64,000 bases of DNA from Watersipora subatra (Eukaryota; Bryozoa; Gymnolaemata; Cheilostomatida; Watersiporidae): positions 3,658,001-3,722,000 of the forward strand of contig NC_088716.1 of NCBI RefSeq assembly GCF_963576615.1. The letters are read 5' to 3'. Positions 59,192-64,000 of the stretch are shown piece after piece. Position 1 is the first letter of the stretch. Every line of letters starts with the position of its first letter. A program made the position numbers and the translations under genes. The notes below the pieces were generated by a model. That model ran no database searches and was not told the DNA's origin. It was given only the letters and a program-made list of their open reading frames with translations.

Positions 59192-61193
59192 GTAAATGGC
59201 GATATATTGTTTACACGAGTGCACTACCGCACTTAGCTTTTTTACCGATAAACACTAGCTAAGCTACCCACACTATTCTATTAAATAGTGATGCGAAACT
59301 TTTCGTTCTTGGCTCATCAGAATTCTTTTTAGAAAACCGATATAGGGAAATAAACATTGAACATGCAGTTAATTCTAAGCGCATATTCCTCTTGAAGCAA
59401 ACCCCTTTTGGAGTGGGGGTGGCGACAACTCTCATTTTTTGCGTATTTATGATACGCTCCTGAGACCGACTCACTAGCGCTCTGCTGAGACAAACAGAGT
59501 GCGGCTGAACCCAATGCTTCCTACAATACAACCTGCTGAAACCACCGAACTTGCGCTCTGCTGAAACCAACAGGGTACAACCTGCTGAACCTAACAGAAA
59601 GGGCTAAGAACTTTGTGAGAGCAATAACTCTTTAATTCTAATCAGCATTGGCAACATCAATTAGCATTAGCATCAGCAACCTTTTCCGAGTTTGCTGTCA
59701 GTTATTTAACTTACCATCAATAAGTGATAACATTTCTCCGGCGAATAAACAATTTTATAGAAGTAAGATATCCATGTCTATCCCTCAAGAGGGAAACACA
59801 CTCTGACCTGCTTGAAAAATGGCAACAGTATTTATATTGATAGGCGGATGCACTGCTGCAATTAAGTGAATTGACCAATCGATTTACTTTGCTGTCTGCT
59901 AACTTTGCAGAATTTCCACATTTACAACAATGTAAAAATATCGTGCTGCAGCTAACCATCTTGGTGGACTAAACTAAATGCTAGTAACAATCCCATGAAA
60001 AGTTACATACAGTATGTGTTATATAAACGTGTGTACTCACATGCGGTTGATGCAAAGAAGGAAGCTCTCCCAATCTCCCCACGCCTTTATACTCCTGTAA
60101 CTTCTCGCACTTCCCGTAACCTCTCGTACTTCCCGTTACCTCTCGTACTCCCCGTGACCTCTCGTAACTACCTGTAACTACCATGACCTCGGGCATTAGC
60201 ATAGCCCGCGGCCCATCAGCTCGATTATACAACAGTATGTGGTGAGCAGTACTCTCATGTAATAACAAGACATATCCTGTGGACGAAAAGTAACAAATAC
60301 AAAATCTTGTCATGAGAAAAAAGCATAAACAAAAAAACATTACTTGAAGGAATTTTAGCAACCAGTAACTAGTTAGAACAGATACTTATACTATTCCAAC
60401 ATGCAACATAAATAAAATTTACTAACATGCGAACAGTATGAATTAGCTCGTTAAAGATTGTCAATTGAATAAAAATGTGTATCAATTTGGCAAATGGCGT
60501 TTTTCATCTTTTCTGTGTTAGCATCAGTCCCAGAAATTTTGCATATATATACAGTATATAACGGCTCAGTCGCCTCGTCTTTCCATCGGTTATCGGAAAT
60601 GAATGCCTTCCTGCATTTGATATCTCGCTTGCCAACGAAATTGTGGTTGCATGGGACACACAATCTAGTCTGGCTTACTCGGTGGAGTCACTCCCTCATG
60701 GCACTGTTCAGGACCATCGCTCATTTCAAATTCGGTTCGTTAGAAAATCTTTTTCAATTTTTCATCACTCTCTAACCGGGACAGTCTACTCATGATGCCA
60801 CATGTATTCTTCTTTTAAGATTGAGCTCTAAATCTGTTTTACATATGTTCTAGATTTTTGTGGATCAGTATATCATTTTTTGATACCTGTCCACAACACT
60901 TTGGTTATGGTTTAATTAGGATGTTAGTGCAAAAGTGTCATTTATCTTTACGTGACTGTCAACCAACTCTAGCTTTTTTTTCTTGTACAAGCTTACCTGT
61001 GAGCATGGGGTTTAGCGGATGCAGAACATCTTTATCAGGATTGAAATGCAATCCATATAGCTGTTAGTCCAGGTAAAGTAACAGAGAGTCTTAGGGAGCA
61101 TTATGGGTTAGTTTCATATTTCAGATTCACAGAGCATGTTGACTAGACCAACATGGCTTCAAGTAGATCAACATGGCTTGAGTTGCTGTAGAG
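59192..61193. other. No gene recognised
   Basis: Contains repeated CTGCTGAAACCAACAG-type text at 59480-59605, a short array at 60100-60186, and a protein-like minus-strand frame at 60451-60663 (CVPCNHNFVGKRDIKCRKAF) plus a plus-strand one at 60919-61064 (KCHLSLRDCQPTLAFFSC). Neither was identified. Confidence 0.35.
60100..60186. repeat. Degenerate short array
   Basis: Units CTCGTACTTCCCGTAAC with changes, about five copies. Confidence 0.75.
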
Positions 61194-62214
61194 TAGGGAA
61201 GGGTGGACACGTTGCAACCGAAAATGCATTTTTCGCTACAAAGCTTCACTAAAATATTGGAATATAATTTAAATGATCGCATAGAATGCAGAAGTATGTT
61301 TTACATATGTATACCAATTCTAATGGTTGTATACTTTGGAAAATATAACAAAATTACTAATTGCAAGTGTCAACGTGTCCCGTTAGGGGTACGTTGACAC
61401 AGCAATTATGCAACTGGTGCAATTGACCATGGCGTCCTTGACTTTCATTGTAAATTTTTGTTTTAGAAATGTCTTTCCTTTGAATTCTTGGAGTCCTTGT
61501 TTTCAATCAAACAATTCAAATTGCCACTATTTATCTGAGCAAGAAAAAATTGACAAGAGTTAGCTATAAACTACAAAACACTGTACAGCAATCACGAGAA
61601 ACAAACTTCCACAGTCTTTCTATATGTTGACATTTACAGTCATCATATCAATATTGTCCAGAAATTGAAGGTTCATCATAAGGATTAACTTTTAGTTATG
61701 TAATCAAAGTTTGTATCAAACCGCAGCTTTCACACTACTCAAACTTCCTTTCCATAAGAATAGAGGGGCAAGTTTGAGGGGCAACATGTTGCCCCTCTAT
61801 TTTTATCATTAAAGCATGTTGCAACTTGCCCCATACCCTTTGTGTTTCAACGTGCCCTAAATAACTCTGAGTAACCAAAATGTTCATCCTCAACTCAGGA
61901 TGTTGTAACATCATAAAGTTGGTGGATGCATTGTGAAAAGAACATGTCTGTAGCTGACTCCACTGGTTTTTGTTAACGTGGGATGATGTAACAAAGAAGT
62001 GCAATTGTCTAAATTTGGATATAAAAATAAAAGAACAAAAGTTTACCAATAAAGTTTACAAAATCATTGCTCACCTAGATTGCTGTTTTTTTATTTTATG
62101 TAATCAAGATATCTCATAAGATGACCTAGAAAGCTCTTTAGTTAGTGAGATAAGAATTCAAAATAATGTAAACAAGCAAGAAATTTGAGGTGGGTTTCAG
62201 CGTGCCCTACATTT
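61194..62214. mobile_element. Possible TIR element of about 1 kb
   Basis: Left GTAGGGAAGGGTGGACACGT and right CAGCGTGCCCTAC share an imperfect inverted core, and ACGTGCCC/ACGTTGCAAC motifs recur inside. No flanking duplication established. Confidence 0.3.
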
Positions 62215-62279
62215 TTGAGCTTTTAAGAGCTCAAAAATGTTTTTTGAGCTTTTACTTGAACTTTTTTTTGAACTTTTAA

Positions 62280-62424
62280 AAATGCTTTTACTTTGTTTTT
62301 GAGCTTTTAAAAGCTTGTAATCACATTTCCACATATTTGGCACCTACAACACAACAGAGTAAAACATGGTGAAGCTTTTGATACCAAATAACGGTAATGT
62401 GAATTTTGTTGCAAGTCAACCTTT
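62280..62424 (+). repeat. Single arm of the 12875 foldback family
   Basis: TTGTAATCACATTTCCACAT through TTGTTGCAAGTCAACCTT, closely matching 13650-13768. Confidence 0.85.
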
Positions 62425-63328
62425 AAGCGCCTTCCGCAGATCCAAAAAAAGAGCTGCGGGTACAAGTTTGGTCTTCACTTGATGTCATGTTGGTGAGCTA
62501 TTGGAGAGAGTAGCTATTGGAGAGAGTATGTGCGAGTTTTCCTACCTCGGCCTAAATGACATTTGGGATTACACATCATAGCTCAACTATCAAGCATAGA
62601 CATTGTTCCAGGATACTGTTCTGTGTTTTACCAGCTTATAAGCTGATTGTTACAGGTCTGTAACAATGTGGTTCACTGATTTCCTGGCAGGAATATAACC
62701 AGATCGAATCAACTAGAGCACTCACCAAGTTTTTTCCTGATTCAGAGTTTTAGCTGTTGTAAGTAGCGAAACTTTAGGCTCGCTTCAGCTAATTTTCTTT
62801 TCTAGAAACTTTGCTTCTTAAAGCTCATTAATAACATCTGCTTTAGTTGTATTTTTGTGAAGACACTGTTAAGGAGGATTCTGTATTAGTTTGGGTCTCA
62901 CTTGCCGAAATGTTTAAAGTTCGCATATCCATTGATTCAAGTTTGATTTACTTGACATCAGAAGAATTGAGTGTTTGGCTTGCAGAACCTTGGGTACTGG
63001 TTGTTTGTATGAATCTAGTGACTAGTGAGGAGAGTTTGGTGGCTTCCTTGAGGATCATTTACTCGTGATTTAACAAGGAAAGTGCTAGTAATTTAAGAGA
63101 GCCACGTTTTCAAGTGGTTACCACAATGTTGTTTTTGTTAACAAAATTTATGCTACTGCTATACATATCGATGAATAATGACATTCCAGTGTCGCTAAAC
63201 GGCACTCCTTTGTGTATATCGGTTGAAGGTGTCAACCACTATTTCTGAATTTGTTCTTATTTGGAGGAAAGTTATTTATCCTTATATGTCACAACATTGC
63301 CATGGTACTGGCATGTGAGGGCTTGGTT
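62425..63328. other. Nothing recognised
   Basis: An open frame at 62847-63068 has no known match and no splice support. Confidence 0.35.
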
Positions 63329-63397
63329 CACTATAAAGGTTTGGGTTTTTCCACTATAAAGGTTTGGGTTTTCCACTATAAAGATTTGGGTTTTCCC
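63329..63397. repeat. Three copies of a 22-23 bp unit
   Basis: Unit CACTATAAAGGTTTGGGTTT plus a few bases. Confidence 0.92.
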
Positions 63398-63767
63398 ATT
63401 TTTTCCTTAACATTGTTCTTCAATTTTGTTGGTATTTATATTTACTTCTGCAAAGGGCTAAGCTAAGTGCAGTATGATAGTTGAGCAAGTTGGGGGCCTG
63501 TTCCGGACGGTTCTTATTAGGGTGAGAGAGCACAACTCTAACATAACACTATTGCTTTTGGGAAATGTTGACACCAGTAAGATATCTTTTGGCAAGTTAT
63601 TTTGACTATTATTACGAATAGGTTGATATCCATGCATGAATTATTTACATTACTGGAAATGAAGTAAATAGTGTTATCCTGTATCTAAAACTACTCAAGA
63701 TTTGAGTGTGAGAACTTAGGTGAAGAATACAGTACTAACAGTAATTAATAGTACTACCACACATTCT

Positions 63768-63935
63768 TTTAGAGCAGCCGTGGTCTAGAAAGACCGATCT
63801 ACAAACAGCAGATAGGGTTCAGTTCCCAAAAAAGTCAATGGTAGGGACAGTAATGAAATTCAACACTTAAATTGCTTTCCGCAACTGGGCATGTCTCCAG
63901 TTGTCGAGGTTCCCTTACTGTAATGTTTATAGAAA
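63768..63935 (+). mobile_element. tRNA-headed SINE
   Basis: GCAGCCGTGGTCTAGAAAG resembles the start and A box of a tRNA, and GGTTCAGTTCC the B box. The body has AACTGGGCATGTCTCCAGTT then GTCGAGGTTCCCTTAC, also seen inverted at 7590-7735. Confidence 0.6.
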
Positions 63936-64000
63936 ACCCACAAAACTGCTGCATTGTGAGATTGTTGCGTGAGATTGATTTTACTGATGTATGGAATGAT

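Noticed and set aside
59259-59570. 103-codon minus-strand frame as a gene
   Set aside because: No recognised domain and no splice context; the neighbouring text is repeat-like.

Overview
The window is animal genomic DNA, AT-rich and crowded with repeats. Its genes have introns with GT-AG borders. The gene content (CYP3-clan P450, WAP-domain peptide, PRPF38B, RNase T2, GSKIP) together with restriction-like-endonuclease LINEs, Helitrons, hAT, piggyBac, Tc1/mariner-like elements and a hammerhead-ribozyme retroelement suggests an invertebrate. A lophotrochozoan such as a mollusc, annelid or bryozoan is my guess; the species cannot be told from the sequence.

Layout. 1-1320: 5' part of a LINE on the minus strand, with a tRNA-like head and a TA microsatellite. 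2028-7377 (+): three consecutive exons of a cytochrome P450, with a three-layer nest of DNA transposons in its last visible intron. 9152-11948 (-): a complete three-exon gene for a 96-residue secreted WAP (four-disulfide core) peptide, whose exons are too short to stand out as long open frames. 12707-14284: a hAT element with a foldback inside. 15848-24524 (-): PRPF38B, a spliceosome factor; seven coding exons are resolved, one intron is probably GC-AG, and the introns hold piggyBac, Tc1-like and Tigger-like elements. 26148-35640: gene-poor repeat land with a hAT, a LINE 3' end, a TA-target element, a tandem hammerhead retrozyme and Helitron pieces. 37834-50962 (+): a complete five-exon RNase T2 gene of 246 residues, whose first intron is swollen by a 5.5 kb minisatellite carrying two transposon insertions. 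52393-55233 (-): a complete two-exon GSKIP gene, tail-to-tail with RNase T2. 55544-64000: another TA-target element, a decayed LINE, one possible first exon of a small-Tim-like gene, and SINE and foldback remnants.

The genes do not form a pathway; they are ordinary unlinked animal genes. The most striking content is in the repeats. At 30.78-31.09 kb there are two copies, 259 bp apart, of a complete type I hammerhead ribozyme with all core residues. A family of ~1.12 kb TA-flanked elements (four copies, three nearly identical) carries a 120-bp foldback that has its own 8-bp target duplication. Several nested insertions can be ordered in time from intact target duplications.
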